A stretch of DNA of 22,726 bases from a virus. Of the stretch, positions 13,617 to 19,015 are shown in pieces. The notes under the pieces were generated by a model. That model made no database searches, was not told the origin of the DNA, and saw only the letters and a list, made by a program, of their open reading frames with translations. Each line of letters starts with the position of its first letter. The stretch's first letter is position 1. A program made the translations under genes and the position numbers. The stretch covers positions 1 to 22,726 of the IMG/VR virus record IMGVR_UViG_3300042480_000900, one strand, 5' to 3'.

Positions 13617-13892
13617 TTAGATGCACGCGCGGCATGCGGTTTCGGGTCCGTAGGACAAGCCCGTGAACCCTCTACCGTCGCACACCTCGCACGTAGCAAC
13701 GGGTGGCGGCACGTAGAGTGTCTGACCGTTCGCGTACGACTCTGGGCAGTCCGGGTCGCCCGCGTAAACCCGAGCCGATTCCTCTCCGTTCGCTCGTAGC
13801 GCGTCGATTGCTAGAGCGATTTCCTCCCGTGTGTCGGTAGGGTATACGGTCCCACCGGGTGAGTCGTGAACAACGATGTAGGTGCTAGGCAT
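13617..13892 (-). CDS. Small zinc-ribbon protein (91 aa), accessory gene with shared leader
   Basis: ATG 13892 follows CACACAAGGGAGATAGACA, almost the same leader as in the 103-aa and Gene product 88 genes. The first 60 residues look like a compact alpha/beta domain (TYIVVHDSPGG, EEIALAIDALRAN, ARVYAGDP). The C-terminus carries a zinc motif: CEVCDGRGFTG followed by CRAC, i.e. C-x2-C-x-G-x-G and C-x2-C as in one DnaJ-type half-module. The function is not known. The gene follows the 127-aa gene after an 83-bp gap without another obvious feature. Confidence 0.6.
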   Translation of the reverse strand: MPSTYIVVHDSPGGTVYPTDTREEIALAIDALRANGEESARVYAGDPDCPESYANGQTLYVPPPVATCEVCDGRGFTGLSYGPETACRACI

Positions 13893-13975
13893 TGTCTATC
13901 TCCCTTGTGTGTTCTGCATTGGTGCAAGGCCCGCACGGGTCGCGACTACCGTGGGTGACGCTACGGGCTGGTGAG

Positions 13976-14359
13976 TCACGACGCGAGGATTCCAGCGACG
14001 GTCAGGGTGCTGATTCGCTCTGCGATTGGTTTACGCGCCGCCAAGTCAACGGCATTCTTTGCGGTCAGAAGGGCCGCGACACTCGCGCCCCACGGAAAGT
14101 CTGCAGGCATGCGGCCAATGACGTCAACCGCCAAGTCTCTCAGCATGTCGAGGTCATCCGACTCCGCAATCTTCAGACCGCATTCGGTGGTCAGCTGAAA
14201 CCTTCGCGAAAGCTTCAGGCGCTTCCATGCGGCTTTCGGCGCTTTGGTGAGGTACAGGGGACCGCACGATTCCACGACCGTCAGCATCGTTCGGACCTCG
14301 CGACCATTGGCGCAGTGGGTCGCTGGCGTACCTCTGAGCACTGCAGGAGTAATCTTCAT
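13976..14359 (-). CDS. Hypothetical protein (127 aa) coupled to the Gene product 88 gene
   Basis: ATG 14359 overlaps the stop of the upstream Gene product 88 gene (ATGA), so the two are translationally coupled. The product is mixed alpha/beta: a region with several Cys (C16, C32, C60), a basic middle (KAAWKRLKLSRRFQ) and a C-terminal helical part (DMLRDLAVDVIGRMPADF, AALLTAKNAVDLAARKPIAE). No motif allows a function call. The coupling suggests it works with, or modifies the same target as, the upstream protein. Confidence 0.55.
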   Translation of the reverse strand: MKITPAVLRGTPATHCANGREVRTMLTVVESCGPLYLTKAPKAAWKRLKLSRRFQLTTECGLKIAESDDLDMLRDLAVDVIGRMPADFPWGASVAALLTAKNAVDLAARKPIAERISTLTVAGILAS

Positions 14360-15096
14360 CGGTCGACCTCGACGACGAACGCTGGAAAGCGGCCACTTTC
14401 GTCACGCCTGCGAGCGGGGCCCTTCGCGCGCAAACCAACGACGTGACCCGGGGCATCCAGGAATCGGAGGTCGTGCTCGTCACCATCGAGCACAGGAAAG
14501 CCACACCACGTTTTCGGGAGGTCGCCTGCCTTCGAGGTAGCGAAAACGACCGCGACATTGACCCCGCGCGCCAACAGCGGCGTGACCTTGTGCAGAGGTA
14601 CCGTGATGGGGTCATACGACACGGTCAGACTGTAGTTGCTAGGAAGGTCGCGACGTTTAAGCGTTCCCGTTAGTTTTGTGTAGTCGTAGAATTGGATTGA
14701 CGGAAACGTGCGCGCCAATTCCAGCGCATCGCCCGGAAGGTCGGAGGTACCGTTGACGCGCACGGCGAGTTTCATTCCCGTCCTGTCCGCCTTGACCTTT
14801 GCTGCAAGGATTTCGTCAACCATCTGCGCCAGGTGGGCCTCACGCTGAGTCCACCGATGGTGAGTCTTGGCGATGCGGGCCCGCTGCGTCGTCGCAAACA
14901 CGCCGCGACCTGCCGTGTAGAGACACACACTCGCGCATGCGCCTGCATTCGGGCAGGTGTTGAGCGCGGGGTGGTTCGTGTCGCGTGCTTCGGTAGCAGG
15001 CGCGAGGTAGCGGATTGCGGTCACCCACCCAAGGCTTTCGCCCTTGGTGGTCTTGGCATTCTCGAAAGTGAAGATGGGCTTGTCGTAGCGTGGCAT
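14356..15096 (-). CDS. Gene product 88 family protein (iron-sulfur or radical-SAM-like cysteine cluster)
   Basis: The 246-aa protein matches, from memory, the phage family named after mycobacteriophage gene product 88: KTTKGESLGWVTAIRYLAP near the N-terminus, then the cysteine cluster NTCPNAGACASVCLYTAGRG (C48, C54, C58), RVNGTSDLP (about 118-126) and FYDYTKLTG. The C-x5-C-x3-C spacing could hold an iron-sulfur cluster, but it is not the canonical CxxxCxxC of radical-SAM enzymes, and the biochemical role is unknown. ATG 15096 has the leader CACAAGGGAGAACAC. It lies in the accessory block between the two control regions and is coupled to the 127-aa gene downstream. Confidence 0.75.
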   Translation of the reverse strand: MPRYDKPIFTFENAKTTKGESLGWVTAIRYLAPATEARDTNHPALNTCPNAGACASVCLYTAGRGVFATTQRARIAKTHHRWTQREAHLAQMVDEILAAKVKADRTGMKLAVRVNGTSDLPGDALELARTFPSIQFYDYTKLTGTLKRRDLPSNYSLTVSYDPITVPLHKVTPLLARGVNVAVVFATSKAGDLPKTWCGFPVLDGDEHDLRFLDAPGHVVGLRAKGPARRRDESGRFPAFVVEVDR

Positions 15097-15123
15097 GTGT
15101 TCTCCCTTGTGATGCGTGTGTAG

Positions 15124-15153
15124 GTGCTACATGGGACCCCTTACGAGGGTCAA
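15124..15153 (-). promoter_or_regulatory. Candidate promoter of the Gene product 88 gene
   Basis: TTGACC at 15153-15148 is a good -35 box. At a spacing of 17-18 bp the -10 position reads GTAGCA or TAGCAC, which is weak. It sits 57 nt before the start codon. Confidence 0.3.
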
Positions 15154-15159
15154 GCGTGA

Positions 15160-15411
15160 TTACAGCACGACTACTACGCGCCCACATCGGGCTGCAGCGA
15201 TGCGGGCTACGAGGTCTGCCGCGTCGGCTACCGTCTTTTTGACGACGATTTGCAGCCGACCATTGAAGCGAACGACGACAAGCCTATTCTGTCGATACGC
15301 GAGGCGGCGCACAGCCCTAGCGAATCGTGCTTTTTCGTAGGCGCTCACGGCACGCTCTTCCGTCTTGCGCTTGCGCGCGTCGTCGGCTGCAGCCCTGATT
15401 CCGGCCCTCAC
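15160..15411 (-). CDS. Hypothetical basic protein (83 aa)
   Basis: GTG 15411 overlaps the stop of the 70-aa gene as GTGA, which sets the start; the frame open further upstream is a shadow of that gene. The product is very basic: an Arg/Lys-rich helix (RKRKTEERAVSAYEKARFAR), then a beta-hairpin-like part (RLVVVRFNGRLQIVVKKT), then a hydrophobic end. It could be a nucleic-acid-binding protein, but no family is recognised. It is followed by a short gap and the Gene product 88 gene. Confidence 0.5.
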   Translation of the reverse strand: MRAGIRAAADDARKRKTEERAVSAYEKARFARAVRRLAYRQNRLVVVRFNGRLQIVVKKTVADAADLVARIAAARCGRVVVVL

Positions 15412-15620
15412 AGCGACCCCCCCGTGAGGTCCGAAACGTGCCTCAGGTAGCTGCGCAAGCCGTTGGCGTCCTCCGCGATGGCCAGCGTAGCTTGAACATC
15501 GCCAAGCCGTTCCCAGCGCGGCCATTCGGGCATGCGACTGAGCAACGCGCCAGCAAGGGCGATGTCCTGAGATGATTCGGTGGGTCCGTGATAGACGCGC
15601 GTGTTTTCGATGGTTTGCAT
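15408..15620 (-). CDS. Hypothetical protein (70 aa), first gene of the leftward accessory block
   Basis: ATG 15620 follows GGGAGGATGCACAC, and a promoter-like sequence lies about 45 nt further upstream. The product begins QTIENTRVYHGPTESSQDIA and continues as mostly helical sequence (ALAGALLSRMPEWPRWERL, LAIAEDANGLRSYLRHVSD). No motif is recognised. As the first minus-strand gene next to the divergent control region it is likely expressed early. Confidence 0.55.
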   Translation of the reverse strand: MQTIENTRVYHGPTESSQDIALAGALLSRMPEWPRWERLGDVQATLAIAEDANGLRSYLRHVSDLTGGSL

Positions 15621-15663
15621 GTGTGCATCCTCCCATTGGCGCGGGGGGAATCCCCGCAAACCC

Positions 15664-15692
15664 AATATGCACCATTATCGGCTGGGCGTCAA
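15664..15692 (-). promoter_or_regulatory. Leftward sigma70-type promoter of the accessory block
   Basis: TTGACG (15692-15687), a 17-bp spacer and CATATT (15669-15664) form a good promoter pointing at the 70-aa gene 44 nt downstream. Confidence 0.5.
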
Positions 15693-15892
15693 CACTGTTG
15701 CGTCCTTTATTTGCTAACGCGATGCGTCAAAAACCGAGCTAGAGCTCAATCAATCCGATAGGTTGCGGGCGCTATTGTGCGGCGTGCACGCGCGAGCGGC
15801 TTAGAAAGAAAGGCGTTTTTGGGTGATTCCTGAGCGATTGCGCATGGTTGCGAGGCCGCCAGGCGACCATCACCGAAAAACGCGTCAACACT

Positions 15893-15966
15893 CTACGCGT
15901 ATACACGCTATGTAGTATAATATCCTACATACTAATCTTCTAACTCCTCACACACTACTAACTATG
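15893..15966. other. AT-rich stretch with ATGTAG/CTACAT hairpin, candidate unwinding element
   Basis: In a GC-rich genome this 74-bp segment is mostly A/T and pyrimidine-rich. It contains TACGCGTA (15894-15901), a TATAAT (15916-15921) and the inverted repeat ATGTAG-N9-CTACAT (15910-15930). No -35 box sits at the right distance from TATAAT. Confidence 0.4.
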
Positions 15967-16041
15967 AGGGTCGCGCGGCGACTGCGCAAGTGTGCGCAAT
16001 GCCTGGGGATTTACGAGATTTGCAACGCGATGCGTTAAGAA

Positions 16042-16060
16042 TGACCATACGTGACCATAC
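16042..16060. repeat. TGACCATAC direct repeat at one helical turn
   Basis: Two copies (16042-16050 and 16052-16060) start exactly 10 bp apart, placing both on the same DNA face, directly before the GGGGTGGACCCC dyads. Confidence 0.5.
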
Positions 16061-16064
16061 ATTC

Positions 16065-16149
16065 TGTGGGGTGGACCCCACACTTTGGGGGGTGGACCCC
16101 ACACCTCGAGCCGAGCTCCCACTGTTCAGGTGTGGTGTGGACCCCACAC
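16065..16149. repeat. Three dyads with core GTGGACCCCACAC
   Basis: GTGGACCCCACAC occurs at 16071-16083, 16092-16104 and 16137-16149. The first copy lies in a perfect dyad TGTGGGGTGGACCCCACA (16065-16082), the second in GGGGTGGACCCC (16089-16100), and the third in a dyad with one mismatch (16131-16148). The first two are 21 bp apart, two helical turns. A partial GTGGTCC follows at 16161. Confidence 0.7.
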
Positions 16150-16198
16150 ATTGGGCTAGGGTGGTCCATTTTGGGGCACCTTCGACGCATCGCGTTAC

Positions 16199-16381
16199 TG
16201 ACCCGTCAGTCACTGACTAACGTTCGTTAATGACCCGTCAGTCAATAATGGCCATGACGCGGTGCGTTATTGACCGGATATTCACTAACGGATGTAAGTC
16301 CTTGATTTCATTCATGTCAAGCCCTATTTCCTGGCTGAATATCCAGTCATTAACGAACGTTCGTCAGTGACTCGTCAGTCA
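16199..16381. repeat. TGACYCGTCAGTCA elements and a 27-bp inverted repeat
   Basis: The 14-mer TGACCCGTCAGTCA lies at 16199 and 16231, and TGACTCGTCAGTCA at 16368. The segment 16208-16234 is the inverted complement of 16346-16372 at 26 of 27 positions. A second inverted pair, containing GGATATTCA (16266-16284 and 16336-16354), matches at 17 of 19 positions. TGAC-N2-GTCA is itself a dyad. Confidence 0.75.
16292..16320 (-). promoter_or_regulatory. Strong leftward promoter with IHF-type site in its spacer
   Basis: TTGACA (16320-16315), a 17-bp spacer and TTACAT (16297-16292) form the best sigma70-type promoter in the window. AATCAAGGACTTA (16307-16295), an exact IHF-consensus match, covers the spacer and the -10 box. 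A transcript would have a leader of about 670 nt before the first gene or act as a non-coding RNA. Confidence 0.5.
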
Positions 16382-16423
16382 ATAACGAGCTGGGCATGGG
16401 GCTTGCAGTTGTGCAAAGGCCTT

Positions 16424-16447
16424 GCCAGTCCACCATCCTGGACTGGC
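16424..16447. other. Hairpin GCCAGTCCA / TGGACTGGC
   Basis: A perfect 9-bp stem with a six-base loop (CCATCC). There is no T-run on either side, so a terminator role is weak; an operator or origin stem-loop is possible. Confidence 0.5.
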
Positions 16448-16456
16448 ATGGAATCG

Positions 16457-16469
16457 CAACCCGTTGATA
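16457..16469 (-). promoter_or_regulatory. IHF-type site
   Basis: TATCAACGGGTTG on the minus strand matches WATCAANNNNTTR. It is followed by AT-rich sequence (GATATCATTGATGTTAATCA on the plus strand). Confidence 0.5.
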
Positions 16470-16550
16470 TCATTGATGTTAATCAGTTAACGTGCAACCC
16501 TCGTGCCAGCCTTGTAAGGCCCTGGATTTATTGGGGAATTTCTAGAGCTC

Positions 16551-16563
16551 TAACCCCTTGATA
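16551..16563 (-). promoter_or_regulatory. IHF-type site
   Basis: TATCAAGGGGTTA on the minus strand matches WATCAANNNNTTR. A degenerate copy of the same element (CCCTGGATTTATTGG, 16520-16534) lies 30 bp to the left. Confidence 0.5.
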
Positions 16564-16629
16564 TTATTGGGTTCGACTCCAGGTGGGGGGTTGGCACGGT
16601 TCTTGCAACTACCCCATCCACGTACTAGC

Positions 16630-16755
16630 CAATTTTTGAAATTGGTTTTCAGCCAATTTCCAAACTCGATTTCCGGCCCCGGTCAATTTCCGAAATCGGT
16701 TTCGTGCGGAAACCCCGAGTTGCAGTTGCAACACTTGGCCGAGTTGCAATTGCAA
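16630..16755. repeat. Two iteron sets upstream of the rightward promoter
   Basis: Three related 19-mers start at 16630, 16654 and 16684 (consensus CAATTTCCGAAATCGGTTT, 16 of 19 or better between the third and each of the others). Two 17-mers CCGAGTTGCARTTGCAA start at 16715 and 16739. They could bind an initiator or a repressor of rightward transcription. Confidence 0.6.
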
Positions 16756-16857
16756 TTGCGTACTGGTCAGTATGGAAACCAGCTTATTGCGGAAACCCAT
16801 TTCCCGGACCCGAGTCCGTCCATGGTGTCAACGCCAGCCTGTGAAAGAGTCAAGGAC

Positions 16858-16893
16858 TTGACATCGTCACCGAAGTACGCTACGGTGGCAGCA
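16858..16893 (+). promoter_or_regulatory. Rightward sigma70-type promoter, probably giving a leaderless mRNA
   Basis: TTGACA (16858-16863), a 17-bp spacer and TACGGT (16881-16886) are followed after 6 bp by ATG 16893. Transcription would begin at or beside the start codon, and no clear Shine-Dalgarno sequence is present. Confidence 0.5.
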
Positions 16894-17330
16894 TGAGCCT
16901 CCGCGACCCGCTCACGAAAGAGACGAACCCCAAGGCCGCCTTTGCCGACAAGAAGGCGCCCCTTCAGGCCATCCCCGGCCCGGTGCTCTACGAGCTCGGC
17001 CTGGCGCTGCTCGAGGGCGCCCTCAAGTACGGCCGTCACAACTGGCGCGTCTCGGGCGTGCGAGCCTCCACCTACTTCGACGCCGCCATGCGACACCTCT
17101 GGCGATGGTGGGAGGGAGAGGACATCGACCCCGACAGCGGCGTGCCCCACCTCGTCAAGGCCATGGCCTGCTTCGCCGTCGTGCGCGACGCGGAGCTGTG
17201 CGGCAAGATGACCGACGACCGACCGCCCAGGCACACGGCGGATTGGTCGGGTATCGTCGACGCCGCGTCCGTGCGCCTGCGCGAGAAGTACCCCGAGCCG
17301 AAGCCGCCGCACACGGAGAAGAAGCCTTGA
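16893..17330 (+). CDS. DUF5664-type dATP/dGTP diphosphohydrolase (MazG-like)
   Basis: The 145-aa protein matches the phage family formerly called DUF5664: DKKAPLQAIPGPVLYELG, ALKYGRHNWR, YFDAAMRHLWRWWEGEDIDP and SGVPHLVKAMACF. The repeated acidic residues in EGALKYG and EGEDIDPDSG are those that bind Mg in MazG-like all-alpha pyrophosphohydrolases. Members cleave a purine dNTP to dNMP and pyrophosphate and shape the nucleotide pool during infection; in some phages they serve the 2-aminoadenine (Z) pathway. No PurZ or DatZ gene is visible here, so that link is not supported. It is the first rightward gene, directly at the promoter. Confidence 0.8.
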   Translation: MSLRDPLTKETNPKAAFADKKAPLQAIPGPVLYELGLALLEGALKYGRHNWRVSGVRASTYFDAAMRHLWRWWEGEDIDPDSGVPHLVKAMACFAVVRDAELCGKMTDDRPPRHTADWSGIVDAASVRLREKYPEPKPPHTEKKP

Positions 17331-17809
17331 CGAAGTCGATGGAGAAGAGCGGCCCGTTCGCCGTCGTCCGCGACGCGGAAGGCCGCATCGCCCATCGACA
17401 CCTCGACCGAGGAGGGCCGAGGAAGAACTGGAAGCACTACGCCCGGCTCCGCTCGAACGACGGCGCCGACATGCTCGACATCATCGAGCGCATCGCCCGC
17501 GGCGAGGCCATGCAGACCGAGGTGACGCTGCCCACCGGCGAGAAGGTGCTCTCCGAGCCGCAGGTGCCCAACGTGTCGACGATGCTCGAGGCGGCGAAGA
17601 GCTACTTCGAGTTCGTGCACGGCAAGGCGGTCGCCGCGACCGAGGTCGTCAAGGCCGAAGAGGAGGCCGAGGCGATGGCGCGGCTGAAGAGCATGAGCGA
17701 CGAGGAGCTCGAGCGCCTGGTGCGCGTCGAGGAAGAGGCGCAACTCGTAGATGGTGAGCCCGAGCCGGCGCTTCAGGACTTCGCGCCCTACGACATGGAG
17801 GAAGGATGA
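17327..17809 (+). CDS. Possible terminase small subunit (160 aa)
   Basis: The start is either TTG 17327, overlapping the previous stop as TTGA with GGAGAAG upstream, or ATG 17339. The protein has a basic N-terminal third (HRHLDRGGPRKNWKHYARL), a helical middle (DMLDIIERIARGEAM, NVSTMLEAAKSYFEFVHGKAV) and an acidic C-terminal coiled region (EEEAEAMARLKSMSDEELERL). The segment around EAAKSYFEFVHGKAVAATEV resembles phage small terminase subunits, which bind the packaging site. TerL follows three genes later. The call rests on this pattern and position only. Confidence 0.45.
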   Translation: MTKSMEKSGPFAVVRDAEGRIAHRHLDRGGPRKNWKHYARLRSNDGADMLDIIERIARGEAMQTEVTLPTGEKVLSEPQVPNVSTMLEAAKSYFEFVHGKAVAATEVVKAEEEAEAMARLKSMSDEELERLVRVEEEAQLVDGEPEPALQDFAPYDMEEG

Positions 17810-18336
17810 GCGACGCGATGGCGGTGGCACTTGACGCGCTTCGGATGGCTGGGCGTGACGACGTGGCGGACGCGTGGGCGTTCGTGACGGAGGCGGTGCG
17901 ACTGCGCGAGTGGCTCATCGAGCATCTCGAGTGCGACGTCGAGGGCTACTGCGCCGCGTGTGGTGTGCACTCTTCGTCCGAGCCGCACCGGCTGAGTTGT
18001 CGTCTGGTTCCGTTGCTGGCGACGCAGCCCGGTTGGAGCGTGGCCGAGTTCGACCGCGCGTGGGACGCGGCAGTTCGCGAGCAGATTCTCCGAAACGCGT
18101 TCGTCAGGTACGGGCGCATGGATTTCCGACTCGGCCACACGGCGGACGCCGAGGGCTACCTCACACGAGTCCTGTCCAACACGAGCATCGAGGCGTCCGA
18201 GCACATGAAGGACGGCGCCGTGTACGTATTTCAACGCCTACCGCCGGCCGACGTCAGCTTCGGCTCGCCGCACCATCGAGCAGTCCTGACGAACATCGAC
18301 TACGACCCGCCCCCCACGGAGAAGGAGAAGAAGTGA
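17806..18336 (+). CDS. Hypothetical protein with zinc-like Cys/His motif (176 aa)
   Basis: ATG 17806 overlaps the previous stop (ATGA) and is preceded by GGAGGAAGG. The first 60 residues are helical and Leu-rich, then YCAACGVHSSSEPHRLSC (C-x2-C...H-x3-C) suggests a single zinc site. The rest is mixed alpha/beta with an Asp/Pro-rich tail (YDPPPTEKEKK) whose codons supply a ribosome site for the next gene. No family is recognised. Confidence 0.65.
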   Translation: MSDAMAVALDALRMAGRDDVADAWAFVTEAVRLREWLIEHLECDVEGYCAACGVHSSSEPHRLSCRLVPLLATQPGWSVAEFDRAWDAAVREQILRNAFVRYGRMDFRLGHTADAEGYLTRVLSNTSIEASEHMKDGAVYVFQRLPPADVSFGSPHHRAVLTNIDYDPPPTEKEKK

Positions 18337-18746
18337 GCCTCGTCATCCGACCGCTTCAGCCGAACGAGCGCAACTTCGTGCGCGACTCCTGGCGCTCGTG
18401 CCTCTGGAAGAACGAGGTCGACCGCAACGCCGTCACCTTCGAGACGTTCTTCAACGGCATGGAGGACTACTGGACCGCCATCGAGATGTGGCGCGACACG
18501 GTGTACACCGTGGCCGAGTTCAAGGATGTGCCGGGAGAAATCATCGGCTACGCCGTACATGTTGGTCCTGACGACTGCGTCTGGGTCTACGTGAAGTCTC
18601 CATACCGGAGGCAGGGGGTCGGGACGGCCCTGCTCAGAGGTGCGACTCGTCTCGGAACCATCACGCAGCGGGGGAAGAAGTTCGCGGAGTCGCGCGGACT
18701 GACGCTCGACCCCTGGATGCACTACCGAAGGAAGTCACAACGATGA
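18333..18746 (+). CDS. GNAT-fold acetyltransferase-like protein
   Basis: GTG 18333 overlaps the previous stop as GTGA and follows GGAGAAGGAGAAGAA. The 137-aa product has the GNAT order: IRPLQPNERNFVRDSW at the start, a central strand (EIIGYAVHVGPDDCVWVYV) and the acetyl-CoA motif SPYRRQGVGTALLRGA, with the Q/RxxGxG/A pattern. The C-terminal strand-helix is short. Small GNAT proteins often sit near phage terminase genes and may modify a host or virion protein; the substrate is unknown. Confidence 0.75.
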   Translation: MSLVIRPLQPNERNFVRDSWRSCLWKNEVDRNAVTFETFFNGMEDYWTAIEMWRDTVYTVAEFKDVPGEIIGYAVHVGPDDCVWVYVKSPYRRQGVGTALLRGATRLGTITQRGKKFAESRGLTLDPWMHYRRKSQR

Positions 18747-19012
18747 AGATTCCACTCAAGCGCCTCACCTTCCCCAAGGACCTCGCCATTCAAATCGGCG
18801 GGGGCTACAAGAGCTCGGTCAACGTCGGTACCACGCAGAACGACGCGAAGAGCATCTACCTCGACACGGACCTCGGCGCTTTCGTCGTGGTGCCCGTGCG
18901 GAGCCATCCGAAGCACGGGGAGGCTATCATCATCTCGCAGGGTGCCGCGGGATGCGACCTGGCCGACCTCGCACCCGCCGCTCCGGCTCCCGTCAAGCCC
19001 TCGGGGAAGTGA
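18743..19012 (+). CDS. Hypothetical protein (89 aa)
   Basis: ATG 18743 overlaps the previous stop (ATGA); GGAAGGAAG lies upstream. The sequence is mainly beta-strand (IYLDTDLGAFVVVPVRSH, GEAIIISQGAAG) with a Pro/Ala-rich tail (APAAPAPVKPSGK). The gene ends 3 nt before TerL. It may be a small structural or packaging-related protein; no family is recognised. Confidence 0.65.
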   Translation: MKIPLKRLTFPKDLAIQIGGGYKSSVNVGTTQNDAKSIYLDTDLGAFVVVPVRSHPKHGEAIIISQGAAGCDLADLAPAAPAPVKPSGK

Positions 19013-19015
19013 CCG

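Larger units (their letters stand above)
15716..16269. repeat. Dyad repeat AACGCGATGCGTY, three exact copies plus one variant
   Basis: Copies lie at 15716-15728 and 16024-16036 (plus) and 16196-16184 (minus). A one-mismatch variant of the core (ACGCGGTGCGTT) lies at 16257-16268. The core ACGC-GAT-GCGT is itself a dyad, as expected for a dimeric repressor or initiator. Confidence 0.6.
15621..16892. other. Divergent non-coding region, candidate replication origin and bidirectional control region
   Basis: The 1.27 kb between the leftward and rightward genes holds no convincing gene. It contains an AT-rich block and at least five unrelated repeat families, each annotated below: ACGC-dyads, GGGGTGGACCCC dyads, TGACYCGTCA elements with a 27-bp inverted repeat, IHF-type sites, and two iteron sets next to the rightward promoter. 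Base composition is clearly lower in GC than the flanking genes. Phage origins often have such iterons, IHF sites and an unwinding element; the identification as origin is inference. Confidence 0.5.

Noticed and set aside
15916-15921. Perfect TATAAT as a rightward promoter
   Set aside because: No -35-like hexamer lies 16-18 bp upstream and no gene follows on the plus strand for nearly 1 kb.
15962-16220. Open frames on both strands with repeated GVDPT / VGSTP peptides
   Set aside because: The peptide repeats come from the GTGGACCCCACAC dyads spaced in multiples of three. Both frames start at GTG without a Shine-Dalgarno sequence and lie in the repeat-rich control region.
16609-16800. Minus-strand 63-codon frame across the iterons
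   Set aside because: Low-complexity QLQLQL sequence produced by the TTGCAATTGCAA repeats; no ribosome site.
15621-16892. CRISPR array or attachment site
   Set aside because: Repeats are short, differ among families and have irregular spacing; no integrase and no core-site duplication is seen.
16558-16896. 112-codon plus-strand frame whose stop overlaps the next ATG as ATGA
   Set aside because: The overlap fits the operon style, but the start is TTG without a ribosome site, the frame crosses iterons and the promoter, and the product (QFP and LQLQ repeats) only reflects the DNA repeats.
16893-17330. 2-aminoadenine (Z-genome) pathway
   Set aside because: The DUF5664-type enzyme alone is common in ordinary phages; PurZ and DatZ are not visible in the window.
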